Assembly (NCBI GenBank): GCA_016711125.1
Contig: JADJTQ010000014.1
Span: 62,001 to 126,000, forward strand
DNA from: Saprospiraceae bacterium
GTDB taxonomy: Bacteria > Bacteroidota > Bacteroidia > Chitinophagales > Saprospiraceae
DNA: 64,000 nt
Direction of reading: 5' to 3'
Below are positions 47,199 to 57,262 of this stretch, piece by piece. The translations under genes and the position numbers were made by a program. Every line of letters begins with the position of its first letter. Position 1 is the stretch's first letter. The notes under the pieces were generated by a model. The model did no database searches, was not told where the DNA came from, and was given only the letters and a program-made list of their open reading frames with translations.

Positions 47199-50111
47199 TT
47201 AATCGTCGTTTCCGTGGCCATTAATTGTAATTCGAATGTTGTCAATATCCAGATCCGTTTTGCCCTTATTCCAAACATAGGCATTCAAATACCTTGCATA
47301 GCTCCAATCGGGTAGGACGGGCAGCTGCCAGATCATATGTTGCCACGCTGGAGCCTCCGTGTTCTCCTCCGCAAACTCCTGACTTTTCCAGATGAGATCG
47401 GTCCACCGTTGATCTTGCAGGCTAAAAATGAGAGAAGCTTCGATGGGTTCTTGGTTGCGATAATCTACCTCTATTGTAATCATTTTTGTATCTGACCAAT
47501 CAAGAGTTGTTAAATCTAACTGAAAAGTGGCTCCATAGTCGATACCTTTCAGTGATTGATGGGTGTTATCCTCTTCCAGAATAAGGTTCACCCCAGTATT
47601 GCTCCAGTGAGGGGCAGCTATCTCAAATCTGTTGGTCATTTGAAAAAGGGTCTCAGTACGATTGAGGGTGCAATAGTAAATCTGATAATCTTGCGAAATA
47701 AATGAGTCGGCAATCATCTGGTGTTCCTTTAAATATTGAGTAAATAATGAGGTTTGAGGAGGGCAAAGCCTCCGGGTAACAAAAGAAAACGGTTGTTTCT
47801 GATTCTCTATAATTTGAACAAATCGCTCCAGGTCGCCGCGATCTAGAAACCGGTCACTGATTACTTTCCTACCAATGGATGTGTCAGGCTCGAATTGATC
47901 GACCAAGTTGAAAATCACATTATTATGTGGGATCTCAGGTAGCGTTGTTGCAATGGGGCGGGTGATCAAGCGAACGGAAACAAGTAGTCCAATTCCAAGT
48001 AGCAGAAAGAAGGACATTGAACTTTGAAATAGCCAAAGATAAAGTAGACTGAACAACAGAAGGCTCACCAGGCTGATTAATAGAGCGTTCAGCAAATGAC
48101 CCCCTTCATAATAAAAGTGAATTTGATGTTTTCCGGCGGGCACATGAACTCCCATTAGACTGTGGTCGACCTTCATTAACTGTGCCTCAATACCATCAAT
48201 TGTCACCTTCCACTTGTCAGTGTAGTTTTGGTTGTATACTATGCTCGCCCGTTCGGGCATATCGATCATCGCCACCATTTTATTGGGTCCAAAATCCTTC
48301 ACTCTAAATTGACTGGATTCCAAATTTAAAATGGGATATGAATCATCAAAGTCATTTCCAGGAGCCCTGGTTAGAGGTCTACTGACAAATAGGGCCGGCA
48401 AAGACATCGATTTGGCGAAGTAGGGAGTCTTTTCAAACTCGATATATCTTCTATACTGATATGGAGTATATCCATAATACCCAATCCGCTTGTAAACTGT
48501 ATTGGTATTGCGATAGATCGAACCTGATTGAAGCGAGCCTTCACCGTTGGAACCTATTAGGTCGGATGTTGATGGAAATGGATAACCCCTGGGAGCGATA
48601 TCAAGACACCGTTGCATTTCAGAAAAGGGATGCTCCGAAAAAATTGATACGCGGCCATTAAGCTGGCAACTTACTATCAAATCAAGGGCAGTAAAAAATA
48701 GCAGTATTTTGAAAAAGTCGGTGCGACTGACCAGCAGTTTTGATGTCACCAGGAAAATCAATAGCAAGACCACATGCACAACCAATTGAAAGCTCATTGC
48801 GTCGGTCACCTTTTTAATGCTAAAAGTTGATAGCCTTTCTAGAGACCCTGGATCACGGATCGTCAAGATCACCAAAGCCAGGGCAAATATTAGTACAAAG
48901 ACAAAACTTAAACGAAGTAGCAGATTCCTAAGCCTGGATGTTTCAACATTTGGATAGGGATGGTCACCGATCATTTTTGAAGCAATGATGGTCAAGGCCA
49001 GAATTCCGAAATACCGGAAAAGGCTCGGAAACCGGAAAAGGTCAAAGAGAGGGAGAACATTTAACCATCTTCTAAATGGTAATTCTACCGCCAGTGAAAG
49101 ACCAAGGCCAACAATAGCCATCAACCACCAAAATCGAAAAAAAGATTGATCCAGCCGTTTGATGCTTAATATCAACAGCATGAGTGCTGGTAATCCAAGG
49201 TAGACATTCATCATCGACTGATCACCATGCCAAAAGTCATATCCTCCCTTGACTGTGCTGTAAGGCAGAACCAGACTAATCAAATGTTTAAAATAAAGAG
49301 ACCCTTTAAAAATGGCATTTCCGGAAAGGCCTTCTCCCCGGTCTATTTGCTCGCGGAGACTCCATAATGCCACGATCAATACACTGAGACAGGTGAGCAA
49401 TCCAAGCAATAGTCTGGCAGTATTCCAAACCATGGCAAGTCTGGACCGGCGATCACTCAACTTTCTCCAAAAATGATAAATCCAAAAAGCCATGAATACG
49501 TACGAAATCACAATTGTATAGGCCACGTATCCTCCGCTTACCAACAAAAAGGAGCCCATGGTCAGCGTCAATGCATTTTTTAGATTTTGCCGCTCCAACC
49601 AATAGATAAAAGAAGCTAAGACATGGGGAGTCCATGCTCCGGAGGCGATCCAACCGGTATGCTGGGCATTTGCAATAAAAAACCCGGAAAGTGGAAATAC
49701 CATTGCACCCCAAATACTACCCTGATGTGGGATGCCCAGGGCTCTGGCAAACCGGTAAAACCCATAGGAAGCAATCAATAGATGTAAGATATATTCGAGA
49801 TTGAGACTATACAGGTCGTAATTCCGTGCGATGCTGAGTAAGTGCGCAAGCGGATACCAGGATTCTAGTGAAAGACCCTGGGCAAAACCTTGATGTTGAA
49901 ACGGATTCCACCAGGGGAGTTGCCAATTACCATAAAGGCAATCTGATACAAAGTATCGCCAGGGCAAGGTGATATCTATGGCATCCCATTTGAGGGTATT
50001 CTGAAAAAGAGTGATTTGCCAGATAGCCAGTAGAATTACCAGGCAGACAAAACAAGCATGGAGAATTCTTTTTCCGGGACGGAAAGCAGTCGAAAGCGAG
50101 GATTCGTTCAA
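47199..50111 (-). CDS. YfhO-like large integral membrane protein
   Basis: 970 residues. An N-terminal membrane helix leads to a loop with the acidic WDAIDITLPWRYFVSDCLYG and LPWWNPFQHQGFAQG (about 41-80), typical of the YfhO / GT-C glycosyltransferase-like family. Roughly a dozen helices follow to about residue 490, then a soluble part, a pair of helices near 690-740 and a C-terminal soluble domain (to 970) with a carbohydrate-binding-like look. YfhO of Bacillus is linked to lipoteichoic-acid glycosylation; here the substrate is unknown. It lies between porU and porP and could decorate surface or secreted glycans. No frame break in almost 3 kb. Confidence 0.75.
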   Translation of the reverse strand: MNESSLSTAFRPGKRILHACFVCLVILLAIWQITLFQNTLKWDAIDITLPWRYFVSDCLYGNWQLPWWNPFQHQGFAQGLSLESWYPLAHLLSIARNYDLYSLNLEYILHLLIASYGFYRFARALGIPHQGSIWGAMVFPLSGFFIANAQHTGWIASGAWTPHVLASFIYWLERQNLKNALTLTMGSFLLVSGGYVAYTIVISYVFMAFWIYHFWRKLSDRRSRLAMVWNTARLLLGLLTCLSVLIVALWSLREQIDRGEGLSGNAIFKGSLYFKHLISLVLPYSTVKGGYDFWHGDQSMMNVYLGLPALMLLILSIKRLDQSFFRFWWLMAIVGLGLSLAVELPFRRWLNVLPLFDLFRFPSLFRYFGILALTIIASKMIGDHPYPNVETSRLRNLLLRLSFVFVLIFALALVILTIRDPGSLERLSTFSIKKVTDAMSFQLVVHVVLLLIFLVTSKLLVSRTDFFKILLFFTALDLIVSCQLNGRVSIFSEHPFSEMQRCLDIAPRGYPFPSTSDLIGSNGEGSLQSGSIYRNTNTVYKRIGYYGYTPYQYRRYIEFEKTPYFAKSMSLPALFVSRPLTRAPGNDFDDSYPILNLESSQFRVKDFGPNKMVAMIDMPERASIVYNQNYTDKWKVTIDGIEAQLMKVDHSLMGVHVPAGKHQIHFYYEGGHLLNALLISLVSLLLFSLLYLWLFQSSMSFFLLLGIGLLVSVRLITRPIATTLPEIPHNNVIFNLVDQFEPDTSIGRKVISDRFLDRGDLERFVQIIENQKQPFSFVTRRLCPPQTSLFTQYLKEHQMIADSFISQDYQIYYCTLNRTETLFQMTNRFEIAAPHWSNTGVNLILEEDNTHQSLKGIDYGATFQLDLTTLDWSDTKMITIEVDYRNQEPIEASLIFSLQDQRWTDLIWKSQEFAEENTEAPAWQHMIWQLPVLPDWSYARYLNAYVWNKGKTDLDIDNIRITINGHGNDD

Positions 50112-50200
50112 GAGATTGAAAACTATACGATGGATTTACAAAATTAAATTTAGCGTTTTACGCGAAGTGGATAACTTTTAGTGTTATTATTAATCAGCGG

Positions 50201-51217
50201 ATGATTCAAAACTCAAAAGTATTAGTTCTTGTTAGTGTTTTGGTGTTTTTTACCACGATCTCACGTGTTTCTGGTCAGGATCCTTCCTTCAGTCAATTCT
50301 ATACTTCTCCACTACACCTTAATCCAGCCCTTACCGGTAACTCAGAATCTGGCAAATTAGCATTGAACTATCGAAATCAGTGGCCATCGATCAACCAGGC
50401 CTATGTGACCTATGCGGCCTCATATGATCAATTTTTTCCAGACATAAACAGTGGATTTGGATTTTCGGTACTTGCTGATGACGCTGGCAGAGGGTTGTAT
50501 AAAACGACGGTGGTTCAAGGTTCCTATTCCTATAGTGTTCGATTTGATGGTAACCTCCAAATGCGCCTGGGTCTTGCCGCTGGCTGGATCAATTCGAGAA
50601 TTAATTGGGCCAAACTGGTGTTTTCTGATCAGTTAGATCCTGAGTTTGGGGCTATCAGCCCGGGTGGATTGCCTTATCCATCAGATGAGATTCCGCCCGA
50701 AACCGGCAATAGTGTTTCAGTACTCGATGCATCTGCCGGCCTCGTACTTTTTAATGATAAGTTTTATGGAGGGCTTGCGCTCAAGCACCTGAATTCACCT
50801 CAGTTCTCCTTCCTGCAGGTAAACGAAGGGCTGTCAAGCGGTCTGCCGTTAAATCTGACTATCCATGGTGGAGCGGAAATAGACCTTATTAAGCGGGGAG
50901 GAAAGCCCGACGTTTTTGTTTCTCCAAACTTTCAATTCATCAAGCAGGGAGGTTTTTCCCAACTTAATATTGGCACGATTTTTAGGTACTATTTGTTCGG
51001 AACCGGTGCCTGGTACAGGCATTCAAGTACAAATCCCGATGCGTTGATCTTTACGGTCGAGGGTAGGAAAGATAAATACAGAGTAGCATATTCATACGAT
51101 ATTACACTATCCAAATTGAGTAATTCTGGTGGATCGCATGAGATTAGTTTTATCATCAGTTTTGAAAGTGAGCCAAAAGAATCAAGATATAATGACTGTT
51201 TCAATCTATTTAGATAA
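50201..51217 (+). CDS. PorP/SprF-family outer-membrane protein
   Basis: 338 residues. Signal peptide (about 1-25, ending SRVSGQD), then the family opening DPSFSQFYTSPLHLNPALTG and a series of amphipathic strands to the end. PorP/SprF proteins help anchor type IX machinery or adhesins at the outer membrane, and porP normally starts the porP-porK-porL-porM-porN operon. Here only gldK/porK follows, 85 bases on. It is divergent from the YfhO-like gene. Confidence 0.93.
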   Translation: MIQNSKVLVLVSVLVFFTTISRVSGQDPSFSQFYTSPLHLNPALTGNSESGKLALNYRNQWPSINQAYVTYAASYDQFFPDINSGFGFSVLADDAGRGLYKTTVVQGSYSYSVRFDGNLQMRLGLAAGWINSRINWAKLVFSDQLDPEFGAISPGGLPYPSDEIPPETGNSVSVLDASAGLVLFNDKFYGGLALKHLNSPQFSFLQVNEGLSSGLPLNLTIHGGAEIDLIKRGGKPDVFVSPNFQFIKQGGFSQLNIGTIFRYYLFGTGAWYRHSSTNPDALIFTVEGRKDKYRVAYSYDITLSKLSNSGGSHEISFIISFESEPKESRYNDCFNLFR

Positions 51218-51302
51218 TAGACCCGGCAGATCATTCGTTTACCACATTAAATCATACTAAGTATAGTATCATATTTTAGCGGATTATTATCAAAAAAGAA
51301 CA

Positions 51303-52804
51303 ATGGGAAAGTACACTAGATTGATTTTATTTTTGCCCTGATTGGAATGGTGGGTATTGGCTGTAAAGACTCGGAGAGATCTTCTACCACGGGTTGGAAG
51401 TACAATGATCAGAAATGGGGAGGATTTCAAAAGACTGATTTTAATGGCCAAATTACTGCCCCAAACCTTGTCTTGGTCGAGGGTGGGACCTTTACAATGG
51501 GTATTACTCAGGAGGATGTAACTTATGAGTGGAACAACGTGCCTCGAAGGGTTACCGTGCCTTCTTTTTACATTGACGAAACAGAAATCGCCAATGTTGA
51601 CTACCGTCATTTTGTTTTTTGGACTGGTCAAACTTTTGGAGAAAGCTATCCAAAGCGTTATCAGGAGGTACTTCCGGACACCTTGGTATGGCGCGAAGAA
51701 CTGGCATATAATGAGCCTCTGATTGAGACTTACTTCAGACATCCTTCATTTGATGACTATCCGGTAGTGGGTGTTAGTTGGAAACAGGCAAGTGAATACT
51801 GCAAATGGCGCACGGACCGAGTCAATGAAATGCTGATGATCGAGAAAGGTATTCTCAATCCCAATCCTGAGCAAAAAGATGCTGATAACTTTAACACCAA
51901 AGCATACCTGGCCGGCCAATATGAAGGTAATGTCAAGAAGAATCTGAAAGATGAAGTGACTGGTGGCGAACGAAATGTGATGCAAGAGGATGGTATTTTT
52001 GTGCCAAGCTATCGGCTTCCAACCGAAGCTGAATGGGAATACGCGGCGTTGGGGTTGATTGGAAAACGAGTAGCAAAGCAAGATGAATTGATCAGTGAGA
52101 GACGTATGTATCCTTGGGATGGCAATACAGGCCGATATAAGCGGAGAGATAAAAACCAAGGCAAGATGATGGCAAACTTTAAAAGAGGTAAAGGTGATTA
52201 TATGGGTCTTGCTGGCAAGCTCAATGACAATTCACCATACCCGGCACCGGTTCGCTCGTTTTGGCCTAATGATTACGGCGTCTATAATATGGCTGGAAAT
52301 GTTAACGAATGGGTAGCGGATGTTTATAGACCACTTACGAGCACAACCTTGCGTGACGAAGATCAACATGATATCAATCCATTCAGAGGTAATGAATTTT
52401 ATGAGGTTATTAAGGATGAAGAGGGAAAGGTTGCAGAAAAAGATAGTTTGGGTAGATTGAGAACGAAGCTGATTGACTCCACGGATGCCGCAGGCAGGGA
52501 AAACTATCATCGTGCAGAACTATTGGATTACCGCGATGGCGATGAAGATAGTTATACGACATATGACTACGGAAACTCGACCTTGATTAACAAGGAATCA
52601 CGGGTAATTAAAGGTGGATCTTGGGCAGACCGCTTATTCTGGTTAGCACCTGGTGCACGAAGATTTAAAAGTGAAGATAAATCAGATAAGACGATTGGCT
52701 TTAGATGTGCAATGGATCGACTAGGTTCGTCAAGTGGGAATGATTCTAAAGGAGGTAACTACTTTAAGTCAACCAAGTCTAAGACTAAACGAAAATATAA
52801 GTAA
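51303..52804 (+). CDS. gldK: Gliding/type IX secretion lipoprotein GldK (PorK), one frame break in the signal peptide
   Basis: About 500 residues after repair. The ATG at 51303 gives MGKYTRLILF; at the T5 run 51330-51334 one T is missing, and adding it yields FALIGMVGIGCKDS, a lipoprotein signal with the lipidated Cys. The FGE-sulfatase (formylglycine-enzyme-like) domain spans most of the rest: LVEGGTFTMG, VTVPSFYIDETEIAN, YRLPTEAEWEYAA, GNVNEWVAD and IGFRCAM. In GldK the fold is structural and forms the periplasmic ring with GldN. A basic Ser/Lys-rich tail ends it. porL, porM and porN do not follow; a terminator does. Confidence 0.93.
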
Positions 52805-52832
52805 ATCGAAGAATAGAGCTTTTTTATAAATT

Positions 52833-52866
52833 AAAAGTCCTGCCGATAAACTTGGTGGGACTTTTT
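52833..52866 (+). terminator. Intrinsic terminator after gldK, fused with the murF -7 box
   Basis: AAAAGTCCTGCC (52833-52844) pairs with GGTGGGACTTTT (52854-52865) through ten Watson-Crick and two G-U pairs with a nine-base loop. Its T run continues straight into the murF -7 box. Confidence 0.8.
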
Positions 52867-52873
52867 ATTTTTG
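52866..52873 (+). promoter_or_regulatory. -7 box four bases before the murF ATG
   Basis: TATTTTTG matches TAnnTTTG exactly. It ends four bases before the ATG at 52878, so transcription would begin at or next to the start codon. No TTTG is found at the -33 distance. Confidence 0.5.
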
Positions 52874-52877
52874 AAGC

Positions 52878-54191
52878 ATGTATTGCATAGAAGACCTTTA
52901 CAAACTATTTTCCAATTCATTGGGTGTCAGTACGGATACCCGGCAAAATCAGCAGGGAAAACTATTTATTGGCCTTAGAGGTGACCGTTTTGATGGAAAT
53001 GGTATTGCCCTGGAAGCCATCAGGGGAGGTGCAACCGCAGCGATTGTGGATCGGGAGGATTTACAGAATAGTGACGGCTGCTATTACGTAAAAAACAGCC
53101 TGACAGCGCTTCAAAGGATAGCCCACCATCATCGCATGCGCTTCAAAATACCGGTACTTGGTATTACGGGAACCAACGGTAAAACAACCACCAAAGAGCT
53201 GATAGCCAGTGTTTTGTCGCAAAAATACCAGATTTGTTCAACGCAGGGTAATCTGAATAATCACATTGGTGTGCCTTTGACGTTACTCAGAATTGATGAT
53301 AGAACCGAAGTGGCAATCATAGAGATGGGAGCAAATCATCCCGGTGAAATAGGTTGGTTGTGCCAGATTGCAGCACCAACAATGGGCATTGTGACTAATG
53401 TTGGCCAAGCCCATTTAGAGGGATTTGGTGATCTTGCCAGTATTTGGAACACAAAGATGGATCTATACCGATACCTGGAAGCCAGAGAAGGCATGATCTT
53501 TATTAACGAGACCGAATCTTCGCTAGATTCATTGATAGACATATCCTTTAAGCACCCGGTCAGATTTGATGAAACTCATATTTCTGGACAGGTTGTTTCC
53601 GTGTCCTTCATCGACGAGTCTAATTCCATTAAGATGATTTTAAGAGGTCGGAATGGTCAGGACTTTTCAACAGAGGCAAAAATTTATGGCAAGCACAATC
53701 ATCATAATCTGCTGGCCGCTATTGTTATCGGATCACAGCTACACGTTGCACCAGAGTTAATTTGCCAGGGGATTACCAAATACGAAGCAAAACTGAATCG
53801 CTCTCAAATCGTGGTAAAGGCTAGTAACACTTTCTATCTCGATGCCTACAATGCCAATCCCACTAGTATGAGAAAGGCGCTTGAGTTTTTTGATAGCATA
53901 AAAGCCTCCCGAAAAGTAGCAATTCTAGGCGATATGCTGGAGTTGGGTAAAGATTCCCAGCATTTGCACCGCGAAATTCTGGCTTTGGTCAACACTTTAG
54001 ATGTTGGTGAAGTAATCTTGGTTGGTGATGAATTTGCCAAATGCCAGGATCAACGTCCCCTTCCCAGTAGCTGGAAATGGTTTAAAACGGCCGGTGATTT
54101 AGCCATTTATTTAAATACTAATCCCTATCAGCAAACTCATTTTTTGGTTAAAGGCTCTCGCTCAATTAAGTTAGAATCGATCCTTCAATAA
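52878..54191 (+). CDS. murF: UDP-N-acetylmuramoyl-tripeptide--D-alanyl-D-alanine ligase
   Basis: 437 residues. The last cytoplasmic amino-acid ligase of peptidoglycan precursor synthesis. N-terminal substrate domain with STDTRQNQQGKLFIGLRGDRFDG (about 18-40), the ATP site GITGTNGKTTTKEL (about 95-108), IEMGANHPGEI, TNVGQAHLEGFG, and the C-terminal domain with YNANPTSM and LGDMLELG. All key motifs are intact. Its 3' end overlaps the convergent arginase-family gene by 21 bases. Other mur genes are absent, so murF stands alone behind its own -7 box. Confidence 0.97.
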   Translation: MYCIEDLYKLFSNSLGVSTDTRQNQQGKLFIGLRGDRFDGNGIALEAIRGGATAAIVDREDLQNSDGCYYVKNSLTALQRIAHHHRMRFKIPVLGITGTNGKTTTKELIASVLSQKYQICSTQGNLNNHIGVPLTLLRIDDRTEVAIIEMGANHPGEIGWLCQIAAPTMGIVTNVGQAHLEGFGDLASIWNTKMDLYRYLEAREGMIFINETESSLDSLIDISFKHPVRFDETHISGQVVSVSFIDESNSIKMILRGRNGQDFSTEAKIYGKHNHHNLLAAIVIGSQLHVAPELICQGITKYEAKLNRSQIVVKASNTFYLDAYNANPTSMRKALEFFDSIKASRKVAILGDMLELGKDSQHLHREILALVNTLDVGEVILVGDEFAKCQDQRPLPSSWKWFKTAGDLAIYLNTNPYQQTHFLVKGSRSIKLESILQ

Positions 54192-55259
54192 TCCACTTGA
54201 TTCATAAAGTTGGAACCAGCTGCTCAATCGTTCGGTCAGGGTTTGTTCATTGGCGGCCATTCGGTAATCCTGATAATCGCAAGCGATGAAAGGCATTTCC
54301 TGAGATAAAACATGTTTTTTAAATGGACTTTCAAGCCACCATTTCTGCTCAGAATCGTCTTTATAGAATGTCAAAATCTGATCATGAACTCCATGCTCGA
54401 GAGAAAATTTCTTCATGCCGGCGATTTTATTTTGATACGAAGATGACCGAAAATTAAGGCCATGAAGAAAATACCAAAATAAAGTTGCCAGAGGTTGACT
54501 CCTGCAGATTGGTCGCAACAGAAGGCATAAAATCAAAGATAGCCGTCACCTTGTTTCTATCAGATCGTCCGGCATAATAGATCAATTGACAAGCTTCTTC
54601 TGCTGTGAGGCCAGTGGTTGAAACACTTGACTGAATATTGGCCTCGCTGTGTCTTAAAGCGTTGATACTGAGACCAAACAGGTCCGAACTGCGTATTTCG
54701 GGCTCCATACATCCTGGTTCATTTCGCACCGCTCCCAACCTGATAGATCGCAATCCTTCAGACTCCGATGTGAGTAAATAAGCAGGATCGGATAAGTGAG
54801 CCTGGTTGGCCAGCAAGAAGAGACCTTGCATCCAGGGGCGCTTTACTTCTAAAATTGTTTTATCTATGTTTTTACCGGCCGATGGCTGGATGATAGCAGT
54901 ATTAAAGAATTTTTCGCGAAACTGAAATGTATCAAAACAAGCCTTAAAGTGCTTGATTGACCACCTATTACTACGGTATGGATCTGATCGTCAAGATTTG
55001 ATTTCAGAATCGGGATTATGTCCGAAAATGATGATCCTTTTTTTAGTACACTAATACCCTTTAAATGCACTTTTTTGAATGAAAATTCAAACCCTGACAA
55101 CATGCTTTTGACCCCTTCTCCCAAAGCCTCATCAAGGATAATTAATTGGAAGGATTTACTGTCGTGCTGGAGGTCATGATCAGATACATTTTGGCCGTCA
55201 GCACTTGACCCTACGATGTCGTTGATAGCCAGATTAGTGAGCTGAGAAAGTGGATTCAT
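54171..55259 (-). CDS. Arginase/formimidoylglutamase-family protein, degenerate active site, two frame breaks
   Basis: About 362 residues after repair. Segment one ends near VVIGGQS; one base is missing near 54955-54960, then KHFKACFDTFQFREKFFNTAII runs into ANQAHLSDPAYLL and SDLFGLSINALRHSEA...GLTAEEACQLIYYAGRSD. One extra G near 54510-54515 precedes the last part (LATLFWYFLHGLNF, FYKDDSEQKWWLE, FIACDYQDY). The pattern follows the Bacteroidota formimidoylglutamase branch of ureohydrolases. The usual ligands (GGDHS-like, DAHxD, SxDxD) are not seen: GGQSK stands where GGSHD is expected. It may be a pseudoenzyme or a decaying gene. It converges on murF with a 21-base overlap. Confidence 0.65.
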
Positions 55260-55340
55260 AAATTATCATATTAAATAAAAAGTAAATATAACTGAATTTT
55301 AGCGGAGAGCTAAATCACTTTCTAAAAAAGATACATATAA

Positions 55341-55371
55341 TTTGCCTGCTAGATAAAAAACGATATTTTTG
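55341..55371 (+). promoter_or_regulatory. Consensus promoter of the OmpA-family gene
   Basis: TTTG at 55341-55344 and TATTTTTG at 55364-55371 match both Bacteroidota boxes exactly with 19 bases between, the same geometry as the rpsL promoter. Transcription should start near 55378, giving a leader of about 47 bases. Confidence 0.8.
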
Positions 55372-55424
55372 TTGTTGGGAGAGTAGTACAGTATTGCCAA
55401 ACCGAAATTTAAAGATTAATCCCT

Positions 55425-57200
55425 ATGACAAAAAAAGCATCTCTTTACCTGGTCTTTGCGTTTTCGCTTCTGCTCTCACCTTGGACCAATGGTCAGAATG
55501 AATCTGGCATTCGAGACGATGTTACCGTTAATCCTGAGCAAAATAAGAAATGGCGTGATGGCCAGTATCCCTATTCTGCCAAACCTAAAAGTATGTGGGA
55601 ATTGGGCGTACATGCCGGTCATGCATTTATTTCAGGAGATGTCGAGTCTCCCTTTCCTTCCGGCCTGGGTTTTGGTCTGCATGTGCGAAAAGCAATCAAC
55701 TACACGCTTTCTTTTCGAGTCGATACATGGTACACCTCGTCAAAAGGCTTCGACGCAAGAGCTTTGAGCCCGGCGACTTTGAAAATTGAACGGTTATATG
55801 TTCAAAACAAAAGTACGGCTATCTCGGGCTATTTGACTAATGATGATGTCGTACATAGAAACTATAAAACCGCTATTCTGGGAGGCAGCTTCGAAGCAGT
55901 TCTGAATATCGGCAACTTACTCTTTCATCAGGACCGCAATAAGTTCAATTCGTATGCAATTTTGGGAGTTGGTCTAAACATTCCTGATGTGAATGTTAAC
56001 CTGCTCAATGGCAATGCGCTTTATGATTTTGAAAGCGTGAATAGTGGTCTGGACCTAAATACCGGTGATGGTAGGAAAGAAGCACGGAAGAGACTGAAGG
56101 ATTTACTAGATAACGACTATGAAACACCTGGCGGAATAGAAGATCAGGTCATTGCCTTAGGTGATAAAAAAACGGTGCTTCCCCATTTTAATTTTGGACT
56201 CGGTGTATCCCGGAAATTAAGTAATAGGGTTAACGTAGGTCTTGAATATCAGATTGTGATTTCAGATAATGACCTACTTGATGGCTTTGAATACCGCACA
56301 CAATTTGATAAGAGCAACAACCTCGACGTACCTCATTATCTATCTGTGAGATTAGGTGTCAATCTGGGCGATTTCAACAGTAAAACTGAACCTCTATACT
56401 GGCTCAATCCATTGAGTGGAGCTTTAAATGATTTGGCCGAAGTTAAAGCCAGACCTATCCTTGACTTAACTGACACTGATGGAGATGGTGTTATCGACAT
56501 GCTTGATCAGGAGATTAATAGTCCCGAGAATGCAGCGGTTGATACTCGGGGAGTTGTATTAGATAGCGATGGCGACGGGGTTGCTGATTTTCAGGATTCC
56601 GAACCCTATTCATTGCCCGGCTATGATGTAGACGATCATGGTATAGCTCAGGTGCCAGATCCTGGTTATTTGAAAGAAGATCAGGTAAATGAGATCATCA
56701 ATGCTAAGATCAGTAACATTCGCACCAATTGGTTTTTACCAATGATCCACTATGATTTGGATAAGTATTATGTCAAACCAGAATTTTACGGACAGTTACA
56801 TCATGTTGCAACCGTTTTGCAGCAGCATCCCAATGTAAATCTGGTAGTCAAAGGATTTTCTGACAATAGAAATCCAGCTGATTATAACGCCGTTCTCTCC
56901 TACAGGAGGGCTAATGCTGCTATCGATTATATTGTGACCCGATATGATATTCCGAGAAATCGATTCATGATCCAATATGGCGGGGAGGAGGCTCCTTTGG
57001 TTCCGGATCTTCCGGATACACACGGTATCGATAAGCAAAAAGAGATGCAACAATACATGAATCGCCGGGTAGAATTCTTGATAGCTGGTCCCAATGATAC
57101 TGAAATGGCCGTTCCGGAAGGTCCGGATGCTGGGTCAGGTACCCCTGGTTCTTCGAGACCAGGTCCTAAATACAGCGGTAACAGAAATTCAGGCTATTAG
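55425..57200 (+). CDS. OmpA-family outer-membrane protein with calcium-binding-type repeats
   Basis: 591 residues. Signal peptide (about 1-24, ending SPWTNGQN). An N-terminal barrel-like region spans about 55-330. Two thrombospondin-3-like Asp repeats follow (LTDTDGDGVIDMLDQ and LDSDGDGVADFQDSE). The C-terminal OmpA domain (about 430-560) begins LPMIHYDLDKYYVKPEFYGQL and contains VVKGFSDNRNPADYNAVLSYRRANAAIDYI and MNRRVEFLI. It should bind peptidoglycan and anchor the outer membrane. It has its own consensus promoter and its own terminator, so it is a single-gene unit, probably strongly expressed. The tail is Gly/Pro/Ser-rich. Confidence 0.93.
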   Translation: MTKKASLYLVFAFSLLLSPWTNGQNESGIRDDVTVNPEQNKKWRDGQYPYSAKPKSMWELGVHAGHAFISGDVESPFPSGLGFGLHVRKAINYTLSFRVDTWYTSSKGFDARALSPATLKIERLYVQNKSTAISGYLTNDDVVHRNYKTAILGGSFEAVLNIGNLLFHQDRNKFNSYAILGVGLNIPDVNVNLLNGNALYDFESVNSGLDLNTGDGRKEARKRLKDLLDNDYETPGGIEDQVIALGDKKTVLPHFNFGLGVSRKLSNRVNVGLEYQIVISDNDLLDGFEYRTQFDKSNNLDVPHYLSVRLGVNLGDFNSKTEPLYWLNPLSGALNDLAEVKARPILDLTDTDGDGVIDMLDQEINSPENAAVDTRGVVLDSDGDGVADFQDSEPYSLPGYDVDDHGIAQVPDPGYLKEDQVNEIINAKISNIRTNWFLPMIHYDLDKYYVKPEFYGQLHHVATVLQQHPNVNLVVKGFSDNRNPADYNAVLSYRRANAAIDYIVTRYDIPRNRFMIQYGGEEAPLVPDLPDTHGIDKQKEMQQYMNRRVEFLIAGPNDTEMAVPEGPDAGSGTPGSSRPGPKYSGNRNSGY

Positions 57201-57227
57201 GGGAAGTAATCAAAAAATAAAAATTAC

Positions 57228-57262
57228 AAAAGGGCCAGTCTTAAACGATTTGGCCCTTTTTT
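57228..57262 (+). terminator. Intrinsic terminator after the OmpA-family gene
   Basis: AAAAGGGCCA (57228-57237) and TGGCCCTTTT (57251-57260) form a perfect 10-bp stem with a 13-base loop and a T run. It is 27 bases after the stop. The next 267 bases up to pdhC hold nothing I recognise. Confidence 0.9.
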
